Origin: DASVEG01 sp035540495
GTDB taxonomy: Bacteria; Actinomycetota; Acidimicrobiia; Acidimicrobiales; CADCTF01
Length of the DNA: 64,000 nucleotides
Direction of reading: 5' to 3'
Assembly (NCBI GenBank): GCA_035540495.1
Contig: DATLGL010000064.1
Location: 62,001 to 126,000, forward strand
How positions within the stretch are numbered: position 1 is the stretch's first letter; every line of letters begins with the position of its first letter. Made by a program: the position numbers and the translations under genes. This document shows, in pieces, positions 8,834 to 16,375 of the stretch. The notes under the pieces are model-generated. The model saw nothing but the letters and a program-made list of their open reading frames with translations. It had not been told where the DNA came from and ran no database searches.

Positions 8834-9651
8834 CGGGTGACGTAGCCGCGCGTCCGGAACAGCCGGAGCATCGCAGCGACCCACGCGACCGCCAGCATCG
8901 CCAGCACCACCGCGGCGACCGCGGCGACACCGAGCCGGCCCCACGGGACGCCACCGCCGTCGAGGACCGACCGCGCCGCGATGAACGCGTGCGTCGTGGG
9001 CAGCAACCTCGCGATCGGCTGGAGCAGGCCGGGCAGCGCGTCGACCGGATAGAAGACACCGGACAGCGGCATCACGACGAAGAGGATCCCCCAGGCGAGG
9101 GCCTCGGCTCCTGCACCGAAGCGCAGCACCAGGCCGATGACGAACAGCGCGATGACCCATCCGGTCATCAGCAGCACCGCGGCGATGGGAACGAGGGTGA
9201 GGCCGAGGTCGGTGACGTCGAACGCGAACGCCAGCAGAGCGAGCAGGGCCACCGCGCCGACGCCCAGGACGAGCTTGAGCAGCCCGAGCACCACGACGCC
9301 CGCGATGTACTCCCATTCCCGCATCGGCGTGACCATCAGGTTGAGCAGGTTGCGCGACCACGTCTCCTCGAGGAACCCGGTCGAGAGGCTGATCTGCGAC
9401 TGGTACACGACGTGCCAGAGGAGGATGCCCGCGAGCAGGTAGCCGAACGCCGCTCGTCCGACGTCGGTGCCCTCGGCGCGGAGGAAGAACGTCGCGATCG
9501 ATCCGAACAGGAGCACGTCGACGAGCGGCCATATCGTCACGTCGAAGAGACGGTGGGGGCTTCGCACCATCACGAACCAGTGGCGGCGGGCGATGGCCTT
9601 GATGCGCAGCACCGAGCTGTCGCGCCTCTCGGCGTGCGGGATCGCGGTCAT
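8824..9651 (-). CDS. ABC-2 type transporter permease
   Basis: Membrane subunit of an ABC exporter, 275 residues with about six hydrophobic segments. After a short cytoplasmic N-terminus come TIWPLVDVLLFGSIATFF and later GWVIALFVIGLVLRFG. The start overlaps the stop of the ATPase gene (ATGA at 9651-9648), so the two subunits are made together. The segment YPVDALPG before the last helices is common in ABC-2 permeases. The substrate is unknown. The 3' end overlaps the LOG gene by 10 bases. Confidence 0.9.
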   Translation of the reverse strand: MTAIPHAERRDSSVLRIKAIARRHWFVMVRSPHRLFDVTIWPLVDVLLFGSIATFFLRAEGTDVGRAAFGYLLAGILLWHVVYQSQISLSTGFLEETWSRNLLNLMVTPMREWEYIAGVVVLGLLKLVLGVGAVALLALLAFAFDVTDLGLTLVPIAAVLLMTGWVIALFVIGLVLRFGAGAEALAWGILFVVMPLSGVFYPVDALPGLLQPIARLLPTTHAFIAARSVLDGGGVPWGRLGVAAVAAVVLAMLAVAWVAAMLRLFRTRGYVTRYS

Positions 9652-10379
9652 TCGTGGTCTTCCGCGAGGTGGAGGAAGACGCCCTCGAGGTCGTCCCGCT
9701 CGAACTGTGTGGCGACGTCGGCCGGAGAGCCGTTCGCCACGACCCGCCCGCGGGAGACGAACACGACCCGCTCGCACACCCGCTCGACCTCGATCATGTT
9801 GTGGCTCGTCACCAGCAGGGCGATGCCCTCGTCTCGACACAGGTCGAGCAGGCCGGTCCGGACCCGCGAGGCCACATCGGGATCGAGCGCGTTGGTGGGC
9901 TCGTCGAGCACCAGCAGGCGGGGCCGGTGGAGGGTCGCCTTGACGATGCCGACGAGCGTCCGCTGCCCCGATGACAACTCGGTGCCGAGCCGATCGGCGA
10001 GGTGAGCTATCCGGAAACGATCGAGTCCGGCCTCGATGAGGGGATCGGGTGCGGCGATGCCGTAGATCTCGGCGTACATGCGCAGGAACTCGTGCACGCG
10101 CAGGCGTTCCGTGAGCGGGAGGTAGCCGGCCGCGAAGCCGACGTCCATCATCGCCTTCGTGCGCTGCTTGGGCAGCACGTTGCCGAGGATGGTGACGCTC
10201 CCCTCGTCGGGTGTGATGACGCCGAGCAGCATCAGAAGCGTGGTCGTCTTGCCGGCACCGTTGGGACCGAGCAGGCCCACGCGTTCGCCCGCACCGACCC
10301 GCAGGTCGATGCCGTCGACGGCCTGGACGCCGCGGAAGCGCTTCCTCAGCCCGTTGGCGACGAGGACGTCGGATGGCAT
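9648..10379 (-). CDS. ABC transporter ATP-binding protein
   Basis: ATPase subunit of the ABC-2 exporter whose permease follows. The 243-residue protein has Walker A GPNGAGKTT (about 38-46), an ABC signature of the form LSSGQR, Walker B LLVLDEPT with NALDPD (D-loop), and a switch His in VTSHNM. Its genetic coupling to the permease (ATGA overlap) and to the small helical protein upstream (10-base gap) places it in the Eis-led operon. Confidence 0.94.
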   Translation of the reverse strand: MPSDVLVANGLRKRFRGVQAVDGIDLRVGAGERVGLLGPNGAGKTTTLLMLLGVITPDEGSVTILGNVLPKQRTKAMMDVGFAAGYLPLTERLRVHEFLRMYAEIYGIAAPDPLIEAGLDRFRIAHLADRLGTELSSGQRTLVGIVKATLHRPRLLVLDEPTNALDPDVASRVRTGLLDLCRDEGIALLVTSHNMIEVERVCERVVFVSRGRVVANGSPADVATQFERDDLEGVFLHLAEDHE

Positions 10380-10389
10380 CCGTGCATCG

Positions 10390-10596
10390 TCACACGTCGC
10401 CGGCGGAACCGTCGCGCAATATCCCGACGGCCCGCTCGACCGCGGCCCGTGCTCGGGTCAGCCGCCGCTCCTCGTCCGGGCGGCCGGTGTCGCCGCGGTC
10501 GACCGCCTCGCGCAGCACCTCGATCGCCCGCTCGGCCAGCTCCTCCGCGATCGCCTCCAACCGGGCGGTGATGTCGTCGAGCTCGCGTGCGGTCAT
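10390..10596 (-). CDS. Small charged helical protein
   Basis: A 68-residue, Ala/Glu/Arg-rich protein (ARLEAIAEELAERAIEVLR) predicted to be almost entirely helical and possibly a coiled coil. The ATG at 10596 has a good ribosome site, AGGGGGA, a few bases upstream. It sits 15 bases after the acetyltransferase gene and 10 bases before the ABC ATPase gene, so it is co-transcribed with both. Function unknown. Confidence 0.65.
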   Translation of the reverse strand: MTARELDDITARLEAIAEELAERAIEVLREAVDRGDTGRPDEERRLTRARAAVERAVGILRDGSAGDV

Positions 10597-10611
10597 CGGT
10601 CCCCCTGCAGA

Positions 10612-11802
10612 TCAGTAGAAGTCGACGATCGACGGTGTCGCTGTCGAGAACGCCGCCGTCAGCAGATCGTGGTCGCGGGGTGATCCACCCGACAACAGTC
10701 CGGCCATGCGCAGCGTCTCGGCCGTGGCGTAGCCGGTGAACAACGACGAGAAGCCGTTGATCGTGAGCTGGACGTCCCCATCGCCGCCCTTCTCGAGCGT
10801 CCCCGTGCCGCCTTCGACGGTGAGGGTCCAGCTGCCGGCGTTCCAGTCGCACTGCGGGTCGCGCAGCTCGAGCCCGACGGAGCCTGTGACGGCCGCCGGG
10901 AAGCCGCGGGCGGCGACGGCAGCTGATGCGTCGATGACGCGAGCCATCCAGCGGATGTCGAGCTCGACCTTGGCGTCCTGCTCGGGGAGCAGGACGAGCA
11001 GCGGGTGCTCGTGGCCGCCGAGGAACTTCGTCGTGTGGCCCTGTGACGACGAGGAGCCGACGAGCTTCCAGAGCCCGATGGCGACGTCGGGGTCGTCGGC
11101 GCAGAGCTCGTTCACGGTGATGCCGTACGAGTACGGGGGCGAGGCGCGGGCGTGGCGGTAGCGGACGTAGCCGGCGAGCTCTCCCCCGTCTCCGTCGACG
11201 CCGTACCAGTGCTCCTTGGCGAAGTTCTCCAGGATCGCCTGATCCCACCAGGAGTCCGGGCGATCGAGCCACCCCTGGTTGCGCTGCGCGGTGCGCCGGT
11301 AGCAGGCCTTGATGGCGGGGATGTCGTCGTCGGTGAGGCGACGCTCGGTCGGCCACGCAACGGTCGGGCGGATCTGGTTGAGGTGGCGGGTGAAGATCGA
11401 GTGCTGGACGAGCACCCCTGCCACCTCGAAGCCGACGCCTCGGTACAGCTTCGTCGACGCCGGATAGAGGCCCGCGAGCACCTCGCCCCGCTCGCGGAGG
11501 TGGGAGAAGTGGGCTTCGGTGACCCGCGTGCCGTGGCCGAACCCGCGGAACTCCGGCGCCACCGCCACCGGCGAGTACCCGCCCATCGGCACCGAGCGCC
11601 CGCCGAGGAACATGCCGAACGGCCGCACCTGGGCCGCGGCTGCAACCCGACCGTCGAGGAACACCGCGAGGTAGCGGTCGCGCATCTGGCGCGCGAGGTT
11701 GCGCTCGAAGGCATCGGTGTCGACGAACAAGCCGAACCCTCGCTGGAAGACCGCGTCGGCCTCCTGCCACTCCTCTTCCGTCTGCGGCGCCCGTACCTCC
11801 AC
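10612..11802 (-). CDS. Eis-type GNAT N-acetyltransferase
   Basis: A 396-residue acetyl-CoA-dependent N-acetyltransferase of the Eis (enhanced intracellular survival) type. These have an N-terminal GNAT domain, a second GNAT-like domain and a C-terminal sterol-carrier-like domain, and acetylate amines including some aminoglycosides and protein lysines. The acetyl-CoA loop is visible as VAPEFRGFGHG, and the chain ends in an aromatic residue (DFY), as in the family where the C-terminal carboxylate takes part in catalysis. I chose GTG 11802 because TACGTT lies 8 bases before it; GTG 11832 would extend the protein by 10 residues. It heads an operon with a small protein and an ABC exporter. Confidence 0.85.
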   Translation of the reverse strand: MEVRAPQTEEEWQEADAVFQRGFGLFVDTDAFERNLARQMRDRYLAVFLDGRVAAAAQVRPFGMFLGGRSVPMGGYSPVAVAPEFRGFGHGTRVTEAHFSHLRERGEVLAGLYPASTKLYRGVGFEVAGVLVQHSIFTRHLNQIRPTVAWPTERRLTDDDIPAIKACYRRTAQRNQGWLDRPDSWWDQAILENFAKEHWYGVDGDGGELAGYVRYRHARASPPYSYGITVNELCADDPDVAIGLWKLVGSSSSQGHTTKFLGGHEHPLLVLLPEQDAKVELDIRWMARVIDASAAVAARGFPAAVTGSVGLELRDPQCDWNAGSWTLTVEGGTGTLEKGGDGDVQLTINGFSSLFTGYATAETLRMAGLLSGGSPRDHDLLTAAFSTATPSIVDFY

Positions 11803-11810
11803 AGCGCTGC

Positions 11811-11816
11811 AACGTA
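11811..11816 (-). promoter_or_regulatory. Putative leaderless -10 element for the Eis operon
   Basis: TACGTT on the minus strand, 8 bases before GTG 11802. It lies partly inside the palindrome GTAGAG-C-CTCTAC (11814-11826) located between the divergent genes. Confidence 0.4.
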
Positions 11817-11823
11817 GAGCCTC

Positions 11824-11829
11824 TACCCT
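11824..11829 (+). promoter_or_regulatory. Putative leaderless -10 element for the Cys-cluster gene
   Basis: TACCCT, 8 bases before ATG 11838. It overlaps the right arm of the GTAGAG-C-CTCTAC palindrome. Confidence 0.4.
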
Positions 11830-11837
11830 CACCGGTG

Positions 11838-12596
11838 ATGACTTCCGGCTGCGCCCTCCCCCCCGCCACCGCCCACGAGTGGGTGAGCTTCGAAGACGAC
11901 GAGGAGGAGCGCACCTGGGTGTTCGACGTGACGTTCCTCACGAGTCGGTGGACGTGCATCTTCGGGAACGGGTGTCAGGGCGTCCTCACCGGACCCGCAC
12001 CCGAGCTCGTGCAGGGGTGCTGCTCGTACGGCGCCCACTTCACCGACGACGAAGACCTCGCGAAGATCGAGCGCATCGCCGCCGAGATGCCGGCGGAGCA
12101 CTGGCAGTTCCGAGAAAAGGGCATCACCAAGAAGGGCAACGTCCGCATCGCCCGGGTGAACAAGGACGGCGACACGATCACCCGTCAGGTCGAGGACGCG
12201 TGCATCTTCCTGAACCGGCCGGGGTTCGCGAACGGCCCCGGATGCGCGCTGCACCAGTACGCCATCGCCAAGGGCGACCGTCCCCTCGACCTCAAGCCGA
12301 ACGTCTGCTGGCAGCTACCGCTGCGGCGGGAGGACGCCGACGACGGCGACGGTCACGTCACCTCCACCCTCCGTCAGTGGGACCGGAAGCACTGGGGTGC
12401 CGGCGGCTCCGAGTTCCACTGGTGGTGCACCGAGGAACCCGACGCGTTCGTCGATCGCCGCCCCGTCTACGAGACGCTGCGCGACGAGATCATCGAGCTC
12501 GTCGGGCAGAAGCCGTACGACCGGTTGGTCGCGTACCTCGAGAGCCGCAAGGCCACGACGTACCTGCCTCACCCCGCCGTTCGTCGGAACGACTGA
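11838..12596 (+). CDS. Cysteine-cluster protein (YkgJ/DUF3109-like, tentative)
   Basis: A 252-residue cytoplasmic protein with several invariant-looking cysteines: C40-IFGNG-C46, G-C61-C62-SYG, and further on CIFLNRPGF and GPGCALHQYA. This spacing resembles the zinc/iron-chelating YkgJ or DUF3109 type of cysteine cluster. That assignment is by pattern only, and no enzyme activity can be claimed. ATG 11838 is favoured over GTG 11835. It is divergent from the Eis operon and converges with the alpha/beta hydrolase, overlapping it by 28 bases. Confidence 0.75.
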   Translation: MTSGCALPPATAHEWVSFEDDEEERTWVFDVTFLTSRWTCIFGNGCQGVLTGPAPELVQGCCSYGAHFTDDEDLAKIERIAAEMPAEHWQFREKGITKKGNVRIARVNKDGDTITRQVEDACIFLNRPGFANGPGCALHQYAIAKGDRPLDLKPNVCWQLPLRREDADDGDGHVTSTLRQWDRKHWGAGGSEFHWWCTEEPDAFVDRRPVYETLRDEIIELVGQKPYDRLVAYLESRKATTYLPHPAVRRND

Positions 12597-13540
12597 GCGC
12601 GCTCGAGCTCCCGCTGCACCCAGCGCACGGCGTCCGCGGTGACGGCGGGGAACTCGCGCCCGAGCACGAGGGCCGCGTCGTGGTCGCCATGGAGATCGAA
12701 GGTCTTCGCGCCGGGAATCGCGTGGGCGAGGCGTCGCTGCTTGCGCGGGCGCACGAGCCGGTCCTTCGTCGTCACCACGACCGCGGTCGGCACGTCGACC
12801 TTCGAGGCATGGGGCCGGAAGTCGTACTCACCGAGCGCTCGTCCGGCGTCGGCCAGGGCCTCCGGGTCGCCGCGCCGCATCTCGCCCTTCAGCCACGGAA
12901 CGAGCGGCTCGAGGTCGGGTGACTGCTCGACCATGTCTCGCAGCGCCCGCTCGATCATCCCCCGCGGACGACCGAGGCGGAGGAGGAACTCCAGGACCGC
13001 CATGAACCGCCACGTGAACCGCTCGCTGCGTTTGGCCCGCCACTCGAGCGCGGTGGCCTCGAGCACGAGCCCGTGCACGACCTCGGGGTGGCGCAACCAC
13101 GTGAGCAGCGCGATCGGTCCGCCCATCGAGTAGCCCACGAGGATGGCGGGGGCGGCGTCGAGAGCGATAAGCGTGGCGGCCACGTCGTCGGCCGCATCCT
13201 GGAGCGTGAAGCGCTGCTCGGTGCGGATCCCGCGGCCGTGGCCGCGATGGTCGACCGCGATCATGCGGCCGAGCGTCGGGATCGTGTCGTAGACCCGCAG
13301 CCAGTTCAGGTCGGCCGACGCCGTCCAACCGTGCAGCAGCGCGATCGGCGGGTTCGACGCAGCGGCCGGCGTGGCTGCGGGCGCGTCACGAAGGAACATC
13401 TCGCCGCGCCCGGGGAGCGGCAAGAGACGCGCGGGCGGCAGGTTCGCCGGCGGGTCCGGCGCTAGGGCGTCGATCGGGCCGAGGCGCCGGGCGAATCGCC
13501 GAGCCCGCGCGAGCTCTGAATGCCAGTCGGTGTGCGGCAC
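12569..13540 (-). CDS. Alpha/beta hydrolase
   Basis: A 323-residue serine hydrolase of the alpha/beta fold. Visible are the oxyanion-side motif LLHGWTAS, the strand DHRGHGRG, the nucleophile elbow GYSMGG (Ser nucleophile), an acid near KDRLVRP and the catalytic His in GDHDA. It has no signal peptide. The substrate is unknown; esterase or lipase-like activity is the default for the fold. The start is GTG 13540; the nearest -10-like sequence is TAAGTA. Confidence 0.87.
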   Translation of the reverse strand: MPHTDWHSELARARRFARRLGPIDALAPDPPANLPPARLLPLPGRGEMFLRDAPAATPAAASNPPIALLHGWTASADLNWLRVYDTIPTLGRMIAVDHRGHGRGIRTEQRFTLQDAADDVAATLIALDAAPAILVGYSMGGPIALLTWLRHPEVVHGLVLEATALEWRAKRSERFTWRFMAVLEFLLRLGRPRGMIERALRDMVEQSPDLEPLVPWLKGEMRRGDPEALADAGRALGEYDFRPHASKVDVPTAVVVTTKDRLVRPRKQRRLAHAIPGAKTFDLHGDHDAALVLGREFPAVTADAVRWVQRELERAQSFRRTAG

Positions 13541-13565
13541 CGGAGCTACTTACCCCACGTGGGGG

Positions 13566-14681
13566 TCAGAGTGATCGATCAGCGACGCGGAACTGGCGCA
13601 ACCGCGCCCACGCCTCGGGACGGGTGGTGCGCCAGTCGTAGATCGACCCACCGATCGAGCGGTGCTCGACCGCGGCCCGGAAGAACGAGTCGATGTCGCC
13701 GTCGGTCGTCTCGTCGCCGATCCCGCCCACCGGATGGATCACGGCATCCGGGAGGCCGAGGTTGTTGCGGAGCCGGCGGAGGTTCTCGTTGGTGTACGAG
13801 TACGCCTCCCGATGCCCCGACGCCCACGTGCGGTCGGTCCAGTAGCCCATGGTCTGCCAGACGTCGTAGTACGGCGCGATCTCCCGCCACGGGAACCCCG
13901 GCCAGTAGTTGGGGTTGACGACCTCGAGGAGCACCGGCGGCAGGACGATCCCGCCGATCGCCCGCCCGGGTAGCAGCTCCCGGATCGCTGAGCTCAGCTC
14001 GATGAGGCGACGGTTGCGGTCGTTGACGTCCTTGACCTTGCGCGATTCGATGTCGATCGCGATGCCGTCGACGTCGAGATTCGCGCTGGCGACGATCCGG
14101 CGGAGGTCGAGGCCGGGGTCCTCCAGGGTCGGCAGGTACCACGCGACGATCGCGAGGCCCCGCAGCCGAGCCCGCTCGAGAATCGGGAGCAGGAGCTCGG
14201 GTTCGAGGATCAGGTCCGGCGCGTCGTACTTCGTCGTCTGGATGTAGAGCGTCTGGACGCCTGCGGCCGCCATCTGGTCGACCTGGTCAGGCCCCACGGT
14301 CGGCGTCGAGCCCTTGTAGTGGCTCCAGTCGTAGACGTCGACCCACGTGCCGAGCCCCCGGTAGGGCTCGAGCGTGCCGGCGCTCGGTCGGGTGGGCGCC
14401 ACCAGGCCTCGGGGAGGGGCGGCGACCGGCGCGGGCGCCTTCGCAGCCACCGTCGTCGGCGGGGCGGTCGTCGCCGGCTCGGTCGACGCCGTCGCGGGCT
14501 CGGTCGTCGTTGTCGGCTCGGCGGTCGACGTGGTGGCCGGCTCTGCGGTGGTCGACGTCGTGGCCGCGGCCGCGGCCACGTCACGGCCGTCGACCGCCGG
14601 CGACTGACCCCGCCCGCAGGCGGTCGTCAGCAGGATGGACGCGACGAACAGAAGCGCAGAGATGCGGCGGAAACGGTGCAC
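13566..14681 (-). CDS. Secreted lipoprotein with a glycoside-hydrolase-like TIM-barrel domain
   Basis: 371 residues. The N-terminus is a lipoprotein signal (RISALLFVASILLTTAC with the Cys at the lipobox), then a Thr/Glu/Ala/Pro linker of about 60 residues, then a globular domain starting near LGTWVDVYDWSHYKG. The domain has features of a (beta/alpha)8 glycosidase: VQTLYIQTTKY, GLAIVAWYLPT, and an acidic DGIAIDIESR at a strand end. It fits putative glycosyl hydrolase families found in actinobacterial lipoproteins, but I cannot name the family or substrate. TACCCT lies 8 bases before the GTG. Confidence 0.72.
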   Translation of the reverse strand: MHRFRRISALLFVASILLTTACGRGQSPAVDGRDVAAAAATTSTTAEPATTSTAEPTTTTEPATASTEPATTAPPTTVAAKAPAPVAAPPRGLVAPTRPSAGTLEPYRGLGTWVDVYDWSHYKGSTPTVGPDQVDQMAAAGVQTLYIQTTKYDAPDLILEPELLLPILERARLRGLAIVAWYLPTLEDPGLDLRRIVASANLDVDGIAIDIESRKVKDVNDRNRRLIELSSAIRELLPGRAIGGIVLPPVLLEVVNPNYWPGFPWREIAPYYDVWQTMGYWTDRTWASGHREAYSYTNENLRRLRNNLGLPDAVIHPVGGIGDETTDGDIDSFFRAAVEHRSIGGSIYDWRTTRPEAWARLRQFRVADRSL

Positions 14682-14689
14682 TGCCGACG

Positions 14690-14695
14690 AGGGTA
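14690..14695 (-). promoter_or_regulatory. Putative leaderless -10 element for the lipoprotein gene
   Basis: TACCCT on the minus strand, 8 bases before GTG 14681. Confidence 0.4.
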
Positions 14696-14731
14696 GGACA
14701 AGACGGTCGCGATCAGACCGTCAATCGGTGC

Positions 14732-14902
14732 CTACTCGTCGAGATCCTCGCCGCCCTCTTCCTCGTCTTCCTCAGCGAGGCACCACGAAGCGTGGTCGGC
14801 ACCGGGCATGGCGCCGCACTCCGGGCATGGCTCGATGACGACTTCCGTCGTCCGCTTGAGCGCACGCGCTTCCTCGAAGCGCCGATGGCGTCCCTTCTTC
14901 AC
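14732..14902 (-). CDS. 56-residue small protein with CPEC...C centre and acidic tail
   Basis: A short gene: a basic N-terminus (KKGRHRRFEEARALKR), then CPECG at residues 26-30, a HASWC motif with Cys41, then an acidic tail EEDEEEGGEDLDE. His37 and the three Cys could form a small zinc site. The start is GTG 14902 with GGGAGCGA upstream, and the stop is TAG. A possible -10, TAATGT, lies about 40 bases upstream, so this mRNA would have a short leader. Basic head, zinc site and acidic tail suggest a nucleic-acid or ribosome-associated role, which is unproven. Confidence 0.6.
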   Translation of the reverse strand: MKKGRHRRFEEARALKRTTEVVIEPCPECGAMPGADHASWCLAEEDEEEGGEDLDE

Positions 14903-14988
14903 GGGCTCGCTCCCAATCGACAGGTCCTGATCGGGCGTTCACATTACCGCGCTCGCCGCGCTGTGCGTGCGGACCCTGCGACGCCCGG

Positions 14989-14994
14989 TAACGT
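14989..14994 (+). promoter_or_regulatory. Putative leaderless -10 element for the 93-residue protein
   Basis: TAACGT, 7 bases before ATG 15002. Confidence 0.4.
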
Positions 14995-15001
14995 GCGCGC
15001 C

Positions 15002-15283
15002 ATGGCTGGTCCGGACACGGAGACGGGCGGTGGCGACACCCTCGACGTCGCAGCGATGATCGACCGGTTCCGGAGCCGGGCGAGGGCCGTCCGCAGCCGC
15101 GGCCTCCCACCGGTGGAGGGGCCGGAGCGACGCCAGTTCATCGAGCAGATGCAGCTCGACTACATGGACTTCGCCATGATCGGCGACGCCGAAGGCGAGG
15201 TCGTCGACGGCGTCCTCACGCTGCGTGTCGACCTGCGGCCGAAGGGGACGAAGGCGTCCGCGCCGGCGTCGGCCGGCGACTAG
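15002..15283 (+). CDS. Small conserved-looking protein of unknown function
   Basis: A 93-residue soluble protein with an amphipathic helix (MIDRFRSRARAVRSRG), a segment RRQFIEQMQLDYMDFAMI and a short beta part VVDGVLTLRVDLRP, ending in a Lys/Ala-rich tail. I do not recognise the family. The start is supported by the upstream TAACGT element. It converges with the membrane-anchored protein at 15290. Confidence 0.68.
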   Translation: MAGPDTETGGGDTLDVAAMIDRFRSRARAVRSRGLPPVEGPERRQFIEQMQLDYMDFAMIGDAEGEVVDGVLTLRVDLRPKGTKASAPASAGD

Positions 15284-15289
15284 CCCGCG

Positions 15290-16342
15290 TCAGCCAGCAG
15301 CTGCGGGATCGAGCGGTTCGTCCCGTTCGAGCTCGACGACGACCCGGCGGTCGACCGCCGACCCCGCGCCGTCGGTGCCGTTCACCCGTTCGTCGACGAC
15401 CAGCGGGAGACCGAGCTCCGGCGCGAACCACACGTGGCGGGCGATCCGCATGGAGTGGTCGCCGCCGAGCGAGATGTCGACGGTGTACTCCACGACGTCG
15501 ACCGACCGTCCCGTGGCGCCGACCGTGCGCGTTCCCGCGCCGACGAGCCGAAGCGTCGCGTCGAGCGATGTGCGGCGGTCGTCGCTCGTCGCGCTCCACG
15601 TCCAGACCGCGCCGTCCGGTTCCGCGACCGGCACATCGACGAACCCGGCCGCCGACCGGAACCGCAACGGGGCCCGTCCACCCGTGGCGACGAGCAGCTC
15701 GAAGGCACGGCGTCCCGGGCCGTCGTAGCGGACCAGTTCCGAGGTGATCATGAGGTAAGGCGCATCGACCCGTTGCGCCCCCGAGGTCGACGGGCCGACG
15801 CGGTACCGCGCTTCGACGGCGCTCTCCCGCGGTCCGACGAGTGTCGTTCCCTCGGTGATCGTCGCCCGCGCCGACCACTCCCCCGGCCGCGCATGTCGGA
15901 GCTCGAAGCGGCGAGGTGCGGCAGGGGCGCCCTCCGCACCGGCGCTCGTCACCGTCGACGGGGAGGCCGGCGACGCGGTCGGCTCGCCGCCGGGCGAGGC
16001 GACACCGCCATCGAGGTCAGCGCCTGTCGCAGCCGGCTGCGCACCAGCGGCGCCGGCGCCCCGCGCATCGACGACACCCACCGGACCCCCCGAACGCCCC
16101 GGCGGCGCAACGGCGTGGGGTGGCGCCGAGGGATCTGCCGCGTCCGTCGTGGAGGCGGCACGTGACGCGACCTGGGCCCGCGTCGATGGACCCTCGCCCG
16201 CGGACGCGATCAGACTGACCGCGAGCGCGACGACGAGGGCGAGAACGGTCGCGGAGATCGCGACCGAAGCCGACTGCACCCGGAACGGCGGCCGCGCCGG
16301 CACGCGTTCGGGCGGGGCCCCAGCACCTGCCACGTCGTCCAT
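15290..16342 (-). CDS. Membrane-anchored extracytoplasmic protein, unknown
   Basis: 350 residues: a short cytoplasmic N-terminus, one transmembrane segment (VAISATVLALVVALAVSLIA, about 26-45), a long Ala/Gly/Pro linker to about residue 140, then a beta-rich outer domain. The domain has repeated strands such as ARATITEGTTLVG, YLMITSELVRYDG and HVWFAPELGLPLVVDE. The last motif resembles lipoprotein-carrier (LolA/RseB-like) folds, but this is weak. It converges with the 93-residue protein gene. Confidence 0.65.
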   Translation of the reverse strand: MDDVAGAGAPPERVPARPPFRVQSASVAISATVLALVVALAVSLIASAGEGPSTRAQVASRAASTTDAADPSAPPHAVAPPGRSGGPVGVVDARGAGAAGAQPAATGADLDGGVASPGGEPTASPASPSTVTSAGAEGAPAAPRRFELRHARPGEWSARATITEGTTLVGPRESAVEARYRVGPSTSGAQRVDAPYLMITSELVRYDGPGRRAFELLVATGGRAPLRFRSAAGFVDVPVAEPDGAVWTWSATSDDRRTSLDATLRLVGAGTRTVGATGRSVDVVEYTVDISLGGDHSMRIARHVWFAPELGLPLVVDERVNGTDGAGSAVDRRVVVELERDEPLDPAAAG

Positions 16343-16358
16343 TCTGCCGTAATCCCCC

Positions 16359-16364
16359 TAGCGT
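16359..16364 (+). promoter_or_regulatory. Putative -10 element for the CoA-transferase gene
   Basis: TAGCGT, 11 bases before ATG 16376, slightly further than the 6-8 seen elsewhere. Confidence 0.3.
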
Positions 16365-16375
16365 GAACACCGGCA

